Positions 43,889 through 55,417 are shown, numbered from the stretch's first letter. The stretch: 64,000 nt of DNA from Zygnema cylindricum (GCA_037447655.1 JBBHKE010001242.1:62001-126000), one strand, 5' to 3'. Made by a program: numbers and translations. Notes: generated by a model from the letters alone, not told the origin.

Positions 43889-45463
43889 AGGCGTGGCGGT
43901 TCTCTACCCTTACTGCCAAAGTAGCAGAATGGTCAACTGATGCAAAGATGGATGGAAAGAACACTCTCTCACGGACATTCGTTGAGACTTACATGTGGCG
44001 ACTCGTCACAGGCTGACTGGCGAAAGTTACAGTACATTACCTGTGACTACCTGTACCGCACCCAACCCCCCCGGCTTCACGATGCTCGTGTCCGGTTGGA
44101 CACCTTCGACCGTGCGACACCCACGCGGACAAAAGCGCGCGTTTTATTGTACCGAAGTTTTAAAAATCCTATTTTATTAAAAGCGAATAATATATGGAGG
44201 GTATGGAGTTCCCTTAAGCACAACGCAATCTGGACGCCTAATTTCGTTATCTGGACGACGAATCGTAGCAGATATTTGTCATTATTGATGTCATCATATA
44301 ATTCCCGATTTTTGAACGGTCGAAGCGCGTTGACGTCAATAAATTGACACAAATAGTTCTGACCTTAAGAAATTCAAATTGAATGTCTGATATGGGTAAA
44401 TTGAGAGTGTTGTGTATCGGCAGTCATTTGCAGCTAACCGATATGTACATTTTGACCTATCGATAATCGATATATTGGTTCCTAAACATATGAAACTCTA
44501 AAATCCCAGATTTTCAATTCTTAAAGAGCTCCGGAAAAAACTTAATTTCCCGAGGTGAAAAACAGTGGACAATCCTTGTCCCTACCACATCAACTTGCCG
44601 AAGACTTTCGAAAAATTAATCTTCCAAATCACTCAGGCCTCCATACATTTGAGATTCTTCCTCAAACCAAACATCATGAAAACAAAACGGTTTTTTCAAA
44701 AAAGACGACTAAGCCACCATGGGTCCTCTTTTTCTTCCCCGTACACTAACCTCCCTCCATCTTTTAATATTTACCTCCAATATTAGTTGTAAGATCAAAT
44801 TGAATAATGCAAAAAAAAAAAAAACAACACGAAAAAACAATTCACATCCGAAGCATTCATAAGAAAAGACGATCAGCAGAAAGGGAATCTGTATGTTTTG
44901 GCCGAAAAGCCTCTTTTCCATTCTCTTCACTCTCCTCTACACTCTTAAAATATCACTCAATAAAGATAATACTCTTTCACACCTCTTTGCTCCAAATGGA
45001 TCACCAAGGATTTTGAACACCTTTTAACTGATCACAAAGAATCTTCACCTCTCTCTTTATTAATCATAAATGATTTTCATGTCTCACTTTTAATTTATCA
45101 TAATATTCATCTCTACACCTCAATTGATCTAAAGCTAAGGTAAAGATATCTATAAACCTTTTTTTCTACTTAAATATCCCCCACAAAAACGTGTCATGCA
45201 CCCTTGCCAGACTGCATACGTGACGCTTTCACGAGCAATGCACGGGGAGGATGCTGGAAAAGGAAACCGCACGAAAAATAAGCGCACGCGTTTTCCATTC
45301 AAAACGAAACACAAAAGAAAAAAAATTCCCACGTGCGTCATATGCACACGAAAATCTTAAGATACACACGAATATATATCAACGCGGATCGAATTTGTAC
45401 GTTTTGGCGCTAAACGCTAATATTCTAAATGTACGAGACTCTATATATTAGTGTAACGTACCA
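43889..45463. other. Upstream region of the RFI2-like gene
   Basis: No gene. It should hold the promoter and 5' UTR of the RFI2-like gene. A hAT-like end (GTGTTGTGTATCGGC, followed by ACCGATATG and TCGATAATCGATATATTGG) stands at 44405-44490 and resembles the left part of the hAT element at 33030; a matching right end was not found nearby. AT-rich sequence follows to the copia-2 insertion. Confidence 0.5.
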
Positions 45464-45468
45464 CAGAC
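45464..45468. repeat. Left target-site duplication of copia-2 (CAGAC)
   Basis: CAGAC precedes the left LTR; AAGAC follows the right LTR at 51685-51689. Four of five bases agree, consistent with an aged 5-bp duplication. Confidence 0.6.
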
Positions 45469-46477
45469 TATTGATTTGAGACAGCTCGTGCCACTGAAGA
45501 AGATGAAGAAGCACCAGCAGTTGCCATGATAATCAATTGTGCAAAGAGGAAACTCTCACGAAATCCCACAAACAACCAACTTCACAATGAAGCCCCAAGC
45601 AAACCAGACACACCCTAGATCTGCAAATTTGTCACACTATAGAATATACACCAAAAAAACCACATGCTGAATTTCACAAAGTTCTGCCAAAAGATCACAA
45701 TGATCTTATAATTCAAACACACCCAAAAACTGCTTCGCAGTTTTCCTACGCAACAATCTTATTTTTCCTAAAGTAATCTAAGTCCTATATATACAAGTGA
45801 GCCTACAGTTGATCACACCGTACTACAACTAGCAAGGTCAATTGGTACACTACTCTTCATTAACAAAATCCCACCGTCGAATGCACATAATTATTTACAC
45901 CAATCAGATAGCCGCTAGAAATGAAATAGTACGCGGTTAAAGTTCGTCTGCTGAAATGACGGTACATTCAATAATTCTCTTCAAAAATGACGGCGGACTT
46001 CGTCCGCTTTCCACGTATTCTTTCATCACCGAAGATGAACCTCCACGTGTAACTTTGGTCCTCAAATTTAAATGTACCTTTTTTTCTAGAACAACCAAAC
46101 TTGACTTTCTCACGGACCGACACGTGTGCCTGAAGTGCACCGAATCTGTGTACTCCCTTTCGAGTTACATACTCACTAAATCATGTCCCCGTCAATTTAT
46201 CTTCACACAAACTGACTCATATTCAAAACACCTTTCTTGCGCACACTGCTATAGCAGCTATGACCCTGCTACGACTGCTATGACTGCTATGACTGCTATG
46301 ATCTGTCAGCGCAGCTGTGATATTAGAGCAGCGCAGATGCGATGTCAGATCAAAGCAGCATAGCAGCAGAGCAACAAGTGTAGTGTGCTCAAGGTTTCTA
46401 GCTGCGATGTCAGACTTAGCGCAGCATGGCAGCATATCAGCAAGATATAGAGAGGACTCAAGGTTTCCAAAACAACA
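45469..46477 (-). repeat. 3' LTR of copia-2 (1009 bp)
   Basis: Starts on the minus strand TGTTGTTTTGGAAACC at 46477. The U3 part (46240-46450) is rich in GCTATGACTGCTATG and GCAGCGCAG words. A TATATATAGG box is near 45795. The end of the LTR contains the first 18 codons of gag (start at 45527). Confidence 0.88.
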
Positions 46478-46490
46478 CTCCCCTAAACCT
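46478..46490 (-). promoter_or_regulatory. Polypurine tract of copia-2
   Basis: The minus strand reads AGGTTTAGGGGAG immediately before the 3' LTR start TGTTGTT. Confidence 0.82.
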
Positions 46491-46500
46491 TTAGACTCTC

Positions 46501-47193
46501 TCAGCCACTGAGTCCACATTCCTCTCTACAGAACTTCAACTTAGGTGCAGGTAAAGGCTTAGTCATCATATCTGCTACCATCTTCTCATCCGGAAGATAA
46601 CTTAGCTTTAAAATTCTGTTCATCAACTTCTCTCTTACAAAATGCAACTTGACATCAATGTGCTTGCTTTTGAAGCGATGTCTCGGGTGGGATGCAATCG
46701 CAATAGCTGCCTGGTTGTCACACCACACTATTTGAGGTCCGGATTGCATAAAATGAAGTTCTTGGAGGAGCGACTTCACCCATAGTAACTCCTTGACAGC
46801 TGAGCTTGCTGCCATATATTCAGCCTCCATTGTAGACTGAGCTGTTACCTTTTGAAGCTTGCTGATCCAGCAGCATGTTCCAGTTCTAATCTTCAAAATG
46901 AATCTAGTGGTGGAACGGCGGCTTGGCATGTCTCCATAGCTAGCATCACTCCACGTCTGAATTTTGACTTCATCTCTACCGAGAGCAAGTCGAAGATTCC
47001 GTGTTCCTGCAAGGTACCGAAGAACCCTCTTTGCGGCCTCCCTATTTGTTTTTTTCGGATTCTGCAAACTCGGGCTCAAAGTGCCAACTGCTGCCGCAAT
47101 ATCCGGCCTCGTGCAGTTCATGAAGTAAATTAGGCTGCCAACAATCTGCCGGTATGGAATGGTGGCCATAAAATCTGCCTCCCCTGACTCCAA
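46501..47193 (-). pseudogene. Copia-2 RT C-terminus and RNase H
   Basis: The frame contains TIPYRQIVGSLIYFMNCTRP (end of RT), VKIQTWSDASYGDMPSRRST with the first RNase H Asp, VTAQSTMEAEYMAASSAVKE with Glu, and QIVWCDNQAAIAIASHPRHR with a further Asp. It ends LSYLPDEKMVADMMTKPLPA, the usual copia C-terminus, just before the polypurine tract. It is in a different frame from the RT part 47130-47723, so one frameshift lies near 47190. Confidence 0.87.
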
Positions 47194-48618
47194 AGTATCG
47201 AAAAAATGATTCCTCCATCGGTCTCCATGCCTTCCACTTTCTGCTTAAATTCCATGGGAGTGGCACTTCCGTTTGCCTCTGCCATGCCAAACTTTTCAAG
47301 CACATTTCCTATCGCTTCACGTTGTGTTAAATGGATTGTTCTCCTATCTCTATCCCTTTCTACTTGAATTCCAAGAATATACTTTGCCTCACCTAAGTCT
47401 TTCATCTCAAATCTTGAATTCAAGGCTGCCTTTATTTTGTTAATCTCATTTAATGACTTGCTTAACAGCAACAAATCATCTACATATACTGCAATGTACA
47501 TAATCCCATCTTTTCCTTCCATAACATATACTGAGTGATCTGAGCTAATCCTAACGAATCCTAGACCGGTTAGAAACTCATCTAATTTTAGGTTCCACTG
47601 ACGTGGAGCGTGTTTCAAACCATAAAAGGATTTCAACAGCTTACAGGCCAGATTTTCTTTTCCAGTCTCTTCAAACCTTTCAGGCTGCTTCATATATATT
47701 ACTTCCTCTAAATCTCTATGCAAGAAAGCTGCTTAACATCCATTTGATGTAGTTCCATATTCTCAATGGCCGCTAAGGATAACAAAATTCTAACAGTTGG
47801 AAACCGGACAATCAGAGAAAAAGTCTCTTCATAGTCAATTCCCTCCTGACTAAAGCCTTTAGCAACAAGACTAGCCTTATATCTTTCAATAAAGTTATCT
47901 GGATTAAACTTTACTTCAAAAACCCACTTACAGCCGATGTCTTTTAGGTCTGGTGGAAACTCCACAAGCTCCCAAGTTTGAGCCTCCATTATGGATTGCA
48001 TTTCATCCTTAGCCGCAGCGATCCATTAATCTTTTTTCCGGAGCTGAAAAGGCTTCCTGTATTGTGACCGGTTCCATCATGCTGGCATATAATAGAATAG
48101 TTTCGCAGCTTCGCAATTTCGCAGCGTCGCAGTTTTGCAGCTTCGCAGCTTTGCAGTTTCGTAGCGTTGCAGTTTTCATTCAGATCCAACGTACCGACAG
48201 AAAATAGAGCAGCTTCGCAGTTTCGCAGCCTGCTACTTTGCCTTCTTCCCCCCGGAAAATATGAAGCTAGAACTGTTGGATCCGTAGGTTGCCGCCAAGG
48301 AGGAGATGGAGGAGGAGGAGGAGGAGGAGCAGGATTCTCCACATGTGGACCAGCCGGAGTGTCCAAAGTGGGACTAGAAGAAGTGAGAGGAACACTTTCA
48401 AAAATAAGATATTCTTTGATTTTGGAATCTTTTTCAAAATTTGTCATACCAAAAACATCTACCGATCTGCTCTCTTCTTTAATCTGAATATTTCTAGCAG
48501 TCTGAAGAGTATTCCTATCCTTATTAAATACTCTATAGCCCACGGATTCATCATCATATCCCATAAAAAATCTTGGAATCGATTTCGGACTAAACTTAGA
48601 AATAGGGAGATTATCCAA
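47130..48618 (-). pseudogene. Copia-2 pol linker and reverse transcriptase
   Basis: The frame 47989-48618 covers the end of integrase (SIPRFFMGYDDESVGYRVFN) and a Pro-rich linker (PPPPPPPPSPPW). A stretch of CEAAKLRR-type repeats coded by a GCAG-rich minisatellite follows. RT follows in two more frames. 47708-48001 has [39 protein letters not shown] and MELHQMDVK. 47130-47723 has [20 protein letters not shown], the catalytic box MYIAVYVDDLLLLS and KDLGEAKYILGIQVERDRD. At least two frameshifts separate these blocks. Confidence 0.87.
48100..48235. repeat. GCAG-rich minisatellite inside copia-2 pol
   Basis: Eight- to nine-base units TTCGCAGCT, TTCGCAATT, GTCGCAGTT and TTTGCAGCT follow each other at 48100-48178, with two more at 48213-48230. 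They lie between the GGRRQSSR block and the RT start, where the related remnant at 7850-8277 has no such repeats. Confidence 0.8.
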
Positions 48619-48684
48619 AATAAAACATTAACTCCCAAAAACCTGGAAGTGACTAACATTCGGTTTTCTTCCGGTCCACACTTC

Positions 48685-50019
48685 CTACGGTGTTTTCCCT
48701 TTTACTGCTCTAGTCTCTATTCTATTCCTAATATACGACGCACACGAGAACGCCTCACCCCAAAATTTGAAATCTATTCCTTTATCTAGTAACATAGACT
48801 TTGCATTTTGAGTTAGAGTTCGGTTGAGTCTTTCGGATACTCGATTTTGTTCCGGAGTATAAGGAACTGTAAATTGCCGAGAAATGCCATTGTCTTTTAA
48901 ATATTCAGAGAATGTATGAGAAATATATTCCCCTCCGTTGTCGGACCGAAGGGAAAGGATCGGTTTCCCATGAAGTTTTTCGGCCCATACCCGAAAATGC
49001 TTGAAGTGAGTGAGCACTTCACTCTTTTCTTTCATAAAGTAAACCTTGCTATATATTGAGAAGTCATCCGTAAAAGTGACAAAAAACTGGTAGCCACTGA
49101 GTGGAGGAACTTTTGATGGTCCCCACACATCCGAATGAATAATTTGCAGCAAATCCGTTGCCCGGTTATCCGCTGTCTGAGGTAGTGGCAGCTTATGAAG
49201 TTTTCCCAAAGCACATCCATCACATACATGGGACTCTGTTTGTCCTAATTTAACACCATCTATCATATTTTGCTTTACCATTTTATCAAGCCTTTCATGA
49301 TGAACATGAGCGAGCCTCTTATGCCACAAAACATTTTCTGAAAGGACACTAGAGTATGCAAAGTCAATTTCATTAGCCAAGTCCATCCGGTACAACAAGT
49401 TTGGGCCTCTAGTTCCTACCAAAGCTACCTTCTCATCTTTGCTGACTACCTTTTTCCCATTTTTTTGTAAAATTTCAAAACCTTTCATTTCTGCTACCGA
49501 AGTGGAAAACAATTTTTTTGTAAACTTTGGGATATAGAGAACATCATGCAAGGTTCTCTTTACAATCTGACCATTGATGTCACATGCTAACTCCACGCTT
49601 CCCTTTGCCGTAGCCTCCACACCGCTGTCATCCGCGTAATAAATCCGACGAGTGGGAATTGGAGTAAGCGTTTTGAAGTAAGCCCGGTTGCCGCACATGT
49701 GGGAGGAGCATCCGGAGTCCATAATCCATCCGTTCTCTCGAGGTCCCTCTATGAGATCTTTTGCAAGAGCAAAGAACTCGTCATCATCCGATTGCGGAAA
49801 TCTGACCACATCTTCCTTTCCTTCCAATCGTTCATCTTGTGACGTCTCATCAAATACAAGGAACGCCGCATTTTTAATCGGCAGTTTTGATGTCGAAAAT
49901 TTTGGTGATGAATCCTCTGATCGCACCCTCCATCCCGCATGAAAAATTCCTGTTTCACACGCTTTTATAAATGCCGGACACAGCCGGAAACATGACCTTG
50001 ACCAAAGCAATAGACACAC
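48685..50019 (-). pseudogene. Copia-2 protease, gag-pre-integrase and integrase
   Basis: The frame is open for 444 codons. After a short nucleocapsid tail it has the protease loop WIMDSGCSSHMCGNRAYFK (residues about 95-115). The gag-pre-integrase follows with VLWHKRLAHVHHERLDKMVK and HVCDGCALGKLH (H-H-C-C zinc finger). The integrase core carries LQIIHSDVWGPSKVPPLSGY (first Asp), ILSLRSDNGGEYISHTF (second Asp) and TPEQNRVSERLNRTLTQ (Glu). It ends SYIRNRIETRAVKGKTP. All DDE residues are present, so this is the best-preserved part of copia-2. It joins the linker frame (47989-48618) after a stop near 48680. Confidence 0.9.
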
Positions 50020-50734
50020 CTATCATATTGCCTATAATTCGGATTGGGGGTAAAGTTTCTGTTTCCAGAAAATCCAGCCGGCTTATATGTCTGTGCATTG
50101 TAAGCAACTACTGTTTGACCACCATTTAATGCTATCTGAGTTGCCTCTTCGTCTAAGATATAAACCTGAGCTACTGTTATATTCCATTTACCTGTAACCT
50201 TCTTAGCTGCTCCGCTGCTCCTTCATATTCAGTAGGAAGCCCTCTCATTAGAATCATAGCTTGATGATAAGGAGGAAAACTCCCCCCGGAACATGCATTC
50301 TCCGACAATAGAAGTTTCAAGCCATTACAATATGAGTTCATGTCACCCCCAGTATATTTATAGTCCCAAATTTTTCCAGCAGTAACAACCTCATTCTGCT
50401 CACTAGCTAAGACATAAGATTCACTCAAAGCCTTCTATATTTCAAATGCCGTAGAGATATTGATTTATGTCATGTTAAGATCTGCTGACAAAAATAACTT
50501 CAAAACATGCAATGCATCTTCATTTTTCGTTCCAAACTCTGGATCCGTATTCGGAAGAATACCAGAAATCACATCATATAATTTCACTTGTTTCAAATAA
50601 GACTTAGTCAAATCCGCCCAATAAAGATACTTCTACCCATTAAACACCGGTATCTGTGAGGGAGGACCCGTGACCTGTTGATTTGAGGCAGCTGGTGCCA
50701 CTGAAGAAGATGAAGAAGCACCAGCAGTTGCCAT
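50020..50734 (-). pseudogene. Copia-2 gag, starting inside the LTR
   Basis: The ATG at 50732-50734 lies inside the 5' LTR (MATAGASSSSSVAPAASNQ). The frame crosses into the internal region as QVTGPPSQIPVFNG, then a TAG stop, then KYLYWADLTKSYLKQVKLYD. A UBN2-like gag core follows (YKYTGGDMNSYCNGLKLLL, AMILMRGLPTEYEGAAEQLR at 50177-50428). The CCHC knuckle CVYCFGQGHVSGC lies at about 49985-50023. Several stops make it non-functional. Start inside the LTR and position of the GPPS motif are the same as in copia-1. Confidence 0.82.
50661..50675 (-). promoter_or_regulatory. Primer binding site of copia-2, half-tRNA type
   Basis: Directly next to the LTR the plus strand reads GGAGGACCCGTGACC. It agrees with the internal initiator tRNA-Met fragment GGTGGGCCCATAACC at 11 of 15 positions. 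It takes the same position as the 14-of-15 match in copia-1. Confidence 0.55.
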
Positions 50735-51684
50735 GATAATCAATTGTGCAAAGAGGAAACTCTCACCAAATCCCACAAACAACCAAGTTCACAATGAAGC
50801 CCCAAGCAAACCAGACACACCCTAGGTCTGCAAATTTGCCACAATATAGAATATACACCAAACAAACCACATGCAGAATTCAACAAAGTTCTGCCAAAAG
50901 ATCACAATGATCTTATAATTCAAACACACCCAAAAACTGCTTCGCAGTTTTCCTACACAACAATCCTACTTTTCTTAAAGTAATCTTAGTCCTATATATA
51001 CAAGTGAGCCTACAGTTGATCACACCGTACTACAACTAGCGTGGTCAATTGGTACACTACTCTTCATTAACAAAATCCCACCGTCAAATGCACATAATTA
51101 TTTACACCAATCAGACAGCCGCTAGAAATGAAATAGTACGCGGTTAAAGTTCGTCCGCAGAAATGATGGTTGAGTCAATACTTCTCTTCAAAAATGACGA
51201 CGGACTTCGTCCGCTTTCCACGTATTCTTTCATCACCGAAGATGAACCTCCACGTGTAACTTTGGTCCTCAAATGTAACTGTACCTTTTTTTCTAGAACA
51301 ACCAAACTTGACTTTCTCACGGACCGACACGTGTGCCTGAAGTGCACCGAATCTGTGTACTCCCTTTCGAGTTACATACTCACTAAATCATGTCCCCGTC
51401 AATTTATCTTCACACAAACTGACTCATATTCAGAACACCTTTCTTGCGCAGACTGCTATAGCAGCTATGGCCATGCTACGACTGCTATGACTGCTATGAC
51501 TGCTATGATCTGTCAGCGCAGCTGTGATATTAGAGCAGCGCAGCTGCGATGTCAGATCAGAGCAGCATAGCAGCACAGCAACAAGTGTAGTTTGCTCAAG
51601 GTTTCTAGCTGCGATGTCAGATTTAGCGCAGCATGGCAGCATAGTAGCAAGATATAGAGAGGACTCAAGGTTTCCATAACAACA
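50676..51684 (-). repeat. 5' LTR of copia-2 (1009 bp)
   Basis: On the minus strand it runs from TGTTGTTATGGAAACC (51684) to TCAAATCAACA (50676). It contains a TATATATAGG box near 51000, the gag ATG at 50734, and a GCTATG-rich U3 at 51450-51640. Confidence 0.88.
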
Positions 51685-51689
51685 AAGAC

Positions 51690-51955
51690 CACTTGCCGAT
51701 ATTCGATATGTACCAAATTTTAGGTACGCGATAATCGATATATCGCTTAGATATATCAAAAAGCAAACTATCGCTGATATATCGTATAGCGAAATATCGT
51801 GGCTTTTTTTTTGCTTTTTATAACTATTTGTCCTACTGCTGCCGGTACTAATGGTGTTGCTAGTACTTGTGGTGTTGCTGTTAGTAGTACTAGCTACTGT
51901 TGTTGTTAGTAATAGTGTTGTGTTGCTAGTACTAGTGTTACTGGAAGCAGGTGAG
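51690..51955. repeat. CGATAT palindromes and CTAGTAC repeats
   Basis: GATATTCGATATG and CGATAATCGATATATCGC with following ATATATCG words at 51700-51795 resemble the inside of the hAT element at 33030. From 51838 to 51955 TGTTGCTAGTACT-type words recur. No gene. Confidence 0.6.
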
Positions 51956-52009
51956 TGTCATCATCCTTGTCACGCCGCATGATCTCAGTTGTAGGCACAA
52001 ACGATATTT

Positions 52010-52115
52010 TGCACAGAGGTACGATTTTAGGCATGTGCGCACGATATTTTGCACGCATGCACGATATTTTGCACGCGCGCACGATATTTGCACGCAAGCA
52101 CGATATTAGGCGCGA
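52010..52115. repeat. GCACGATATTTTGCAC tandem repeats
   Basis: Five units of 20-24 bases: GCACGATATTTTGCACGC at 52040, 52060, 52080 and degenerate forms on both sides. Confidence 0.75.
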
Positions 52116-52139
52116 TGTTTTTTAATTCACATTTGCGAC

Positions 52140-53100
52140 TTATTTATTTTTTACGTGAATGCTATTTGCGTGCACGTCTTGTTGAGCATGTACTAATTTC
52201 GTGCAATTGTTTGTTTTATTTCGTGGGTAGGTACGCGATTTCAATGTATGAATGCAAATATCCGGCGTCATATGGAATCGTTTGTACAATGAGCGTTTGG
52301 TGGCCCTTTGATTTTCGGTTAAGTTTTAAGTCATGAACCCATGTAGGTTCCCTCGTACATGTAGATTTGGAGGGTTTTTATCCTCGGACCGTGGATTTTG
52401 TCAACTATGCCAACATCTACAGTATTTTGATATATGTGAATTAACCTAGACGTAGGTTAAGTTGGCGTAGGCGTTGCGTAGCTTATACTTAGGCTAATTC
52501 TCAAACTTAGGAATTTAGTTTTTTGACAAGAATTTTCTCTTAGCGGCGGAGCTATTTTTTTGCTTCCTCCTTGCTACCGATTGCCCATTCTTTTTTTTTT
52601 CTTCTTGTTAGCTAGTGATAAATGCTAGTTAGTGTACGGATTTTTATCTCATTTTTTTCTACTTCATTTTTAATTCACACGGCTTCAGCCAAGTCCGGAA
52701 GGTTTCCCTCCAAACTTGTCTTTTTGGCGATTGGTGGAGTGGAGGCTTGAGGCGTGGCATCTTGTATCGTGTTGCGCTATTCTCCTGACAGCTGGAGGGT
52801 TTGCTTGAGTGTATTTGTTGTGTGGCATTTCGGTTGTCTTGGAAAAGTGCCATTTTTGACCGAATCTGATTTTCTTGGTTTTGGTTGGAAGTGCTTATTT
52901 TCCTCTGTTGCATCTTTTAAGATAACACTTGTAGAGAATACGTGGAAGACCTAGGAGCCAAGTGGCTAACCCACGGCTTAGTATTCTTGTCCGAAAAAAA
53001 CTATCTTTAAAAAAAAAAAAAAAATGTTATTAATAATATAAATTTTATTTTATATAAAAAAAAAAAAAAATTGTTTTTGTCTCCTACTATTTCTTTCTTT
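52140..53100. other. Non-coding with A-tract ends
   Basis: No gene recognised. Two A15-A16 runs at 53011-53026 and 53057-53071 follow a non-repetitive 400-bp stretch on the plus strand. A decayed retroposed sequence with poly-A tail is possible, but no coding domain is seen. Confidence 0.35.
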
Positions 53101-53169
53101 CAATCTTTGTCTCCTATTCTGCTGCCACTCTTTTTCTTGGCTACAGCATATGACCTAAATTCTGCGGCA

Positions 53170-53345
53170 AAATTAGGGTTAATATGCAGAATTAGGATTT
53201 GATTGCAGATTTAGGGTTTTGGCTGCAGAATTAGGGTTGTGGTAGATTTAGGGTTTATTTTTTGTGATTCTAAACCCTAGGTCGTTGCCATACTATTCAT
53301 TGGTCGCAGATTGTGGGTTTTGGCAGCCTGGAATTAGGGTTTGGG
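53170..53345. repeat. Cluster of telobox-like motifs
   Basis: TTAGGGTT occurs at about 53173, 53211, 53231, 53247 and 53334, with AAACCCTAG on the same strand at 53271. Spacing is irregular, so it is not a telomere array. Teloboxes are common in plant 5' UTRs and promoters. Confidence 0.7.
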
Positions 53346-54925
53346 TAATCGTCTGACCTAATTCTAACTTCATTTGTGGTTTATCTTATCTTTTGACCGA
53401 TATTGTACATCTTTTTTTCCTAGTTTTTTTAACATTCCGAGGTGGAAATCTGCACCGTGCGGAGAGTCTTGTGGAAAATACCTTCGGACTCACTCTCGGT
53501 GTCGTTTTTAATTTGCATGTTTTCCAGTTTTCTTTCATCTTTAAACATTTTATTATTTTTCCTTCTTGCAATTCTATTTGCTACTTAGTTGATTTTTGGT
53601 ATTTGTTGGATTTGATATTTTCTTTCCTTTACTCTACTAGATTAAATCATTCATAACATCTAAGAAAACGAAATATATATTTATATATATTAGGATTGCA
53701 CAAATTATAACATATAATTATCATTGTCTTATAGTTGGGTATAGCGTGGCATGGCGTTGATACGCATACCCTAACAAGTTATTCTTTTCGTTCGTGTTGA
53801 GCTGTGGTTTTCGGCACGATTATTTGGATTTGGATTGGATTTCATTCCACGGAACAGTGCAAAATTCGACTTGCTTCGAACAAGTCCGGTTCACTTTTAG
53901 TACCCACTAAAGTATTAAAGGTGTTTGTAAGTATCACAATGCCTTCCGGGTGTAGGAACATTCAAATTTAGTGCGGAAACTCGTTTAGGGGAATCTGTGT
54001 GGATTGGTCCCAATTGAGACCAATCTATTAGAGCATTTGCATTTCTCTGCTTTCCTTGCATGCTATCTGGCCGTGAGTGGCCTTGAGGTTTTCCTTTAAT
54101 TATTTGGCATGGATTTCTTTCCTAGATTTTGCCGTAAGTGGCACTTCTTAGTTTTTTTTCTGTCTGTGATGTTGTAGCTCTACACCCTAAGGTGTTTGGA
54201 TAGAGATTTGTTTGTTTCATAGATTTGGCCCTTAGGCTTTGCCCATTGTTTGCAGTGTAGAGGTTTTAATACTTTGGTTTCGTGCTAGATTTGACCACTT
54301 GGTCTTGCTAGTGACTTCGTCTGTTGATTTGTCGTGTGTGGATTGGCTTGTCATTTGACGCACCTCCGATAGGCCGTTCCGAACTTTAAACAGTCACAGT
54401 CGAAGGTTTTCTCTTCGTTTATGCCCACGGATTGGGATAACTTACGTTATCAATCCGGATCTACCTGCGGCGGGATAATTTTATGTTTACCGTAGTTAGA
54501 TACTTCTGGTTTTTGCGAGTCTACGAACGCATCGGATACGGTTGCTACTTTTAGATCTCCCTCATTTTGTTCAGTTCTTTGGCGTCATCATTATCATCAT
54601 TTTCTTCTAGGTCTTATCTAGAGAGAACCGAAGAAAACTTACCGGAGGAAATCTTTTCCAATCCTCTCACATTTCATTCCCCAGCCACTCCAAATTTTGT
54701 ATAACGCGTGCATTTTTCTTTTGATGACATGACTTCCTCCTAGAAGGGGTCCATGGGGAGGATTCTATTTTGTTTCTCAAGTTTGATAGACACCATGTCT
54801 TTCTTTCATTTTCGGATGTTGTTTGATACGGAAATGAGAGATTTGGCCTTTATTTATCATGACAGGTTTGACCTTAGGGTTGCCTTCTCTCTCCTCGATC
54901 GATATCTTCGGGGTTCGGCTCTCGT
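53346..54925. other. Possible promoter/intron sequence, no coding region found
   Basis: T-rich on the plus strand, with no ORF showing a family motif. Together with the upstream telobox cluster it could be 5' UTR and intron of an unidentified plus-strand gene, but no exon can be defended. Confidence 0.3.
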
Positions 54926-55022
54926 TGCAGCTGGTAGTACTAGGTGCAACTACTAGTACTAGTGCTACAGCTGGTAGTACTACCACCAGCTGCTAGTACT
55001 AGTGCTACGTTGCTGGTAGTAT
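54926..55022. repeat. CTAGTACTAG palindrome cluster
   Basis: CAGCTGGTAGTACTA, ACTACTAGTACTAGTGCTAC and CTGGTAGTACTACCACCAGC alternate and can form hairpins. Similar words are at 51840-51950. Confidence 0.7.
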
Positions 55023-55342
55023 TACTTACTATTCCAAATTTGTAAAATTACACTTCTAATTATAACATCAATAAAATTAAAAATCCATTATTTTTACCAT
55101 TCAAAAAATGCAATATAATTCCAATACCAATTCCAATATATATAATATAAATTAATATGGGGCCACAAGTAACCCATATTTCCACATTAATATTAAGTAT
55201 TTATATATATATATATTAATGAGTTTTCCATGTGTACAATTTCCATATTAGGAAGTAGCTGGGTGTCATTATCCTCTAAACCTCCTATGCTGCCTCCTAT
55301 CCCTTGGGAATCCATGGAGAAAGCTAAAATTTCTTGGTTGAA

Positions 55343-55345
<3 letters not shown>

Positions 55346-55416
<71 letters not shown>
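55346..55416. repeat. (GA)n microsatellite
   Basis: An uninterrupted run of about 35 AG/GA repeats. Ser-Leu and Arg-Glu ORFs through it are artefacts. Confidence 0.97.

Positions 55417-55417
<1 letters not shown>

Larger units (their letters stand above)
45469..51684 (-). mobile_element. Ty1/copia element copia-2, full length, degenerate
   Basis: Direct repeats of 1009 bp (45469-46477 and 50676-51684) flank a minus-strand gag, CCHC knuckle, protease, integrase, RT and RNase H. LTR ends are TGTTGTT...CAACA on the minus strand (the left copy has TA for TG at its far end). A polypurine tract adjoins the 3' LTR. Stops and frameshifts interrupt gag and pol, so it is not autonomous. The LTRs differ at more positions than those of copia-1, so it looks older. 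Confidence 0.9.

Noticed and set aside
45469-45530. Truncated second copia in tandem, because the left repeat contains the gag start
   Set aside because: The repeat ends at the same point in both copies (CAAATCAACA on the minus strand) and a near-matching 5-bp duplication follows, so the gag start is simply part of the LTR, as in copia-1.
53170-53345. Interstitial telomere array
   Set aside because: Motif spacing is irregular and both orientations occur; it fits scattered teloboxes.
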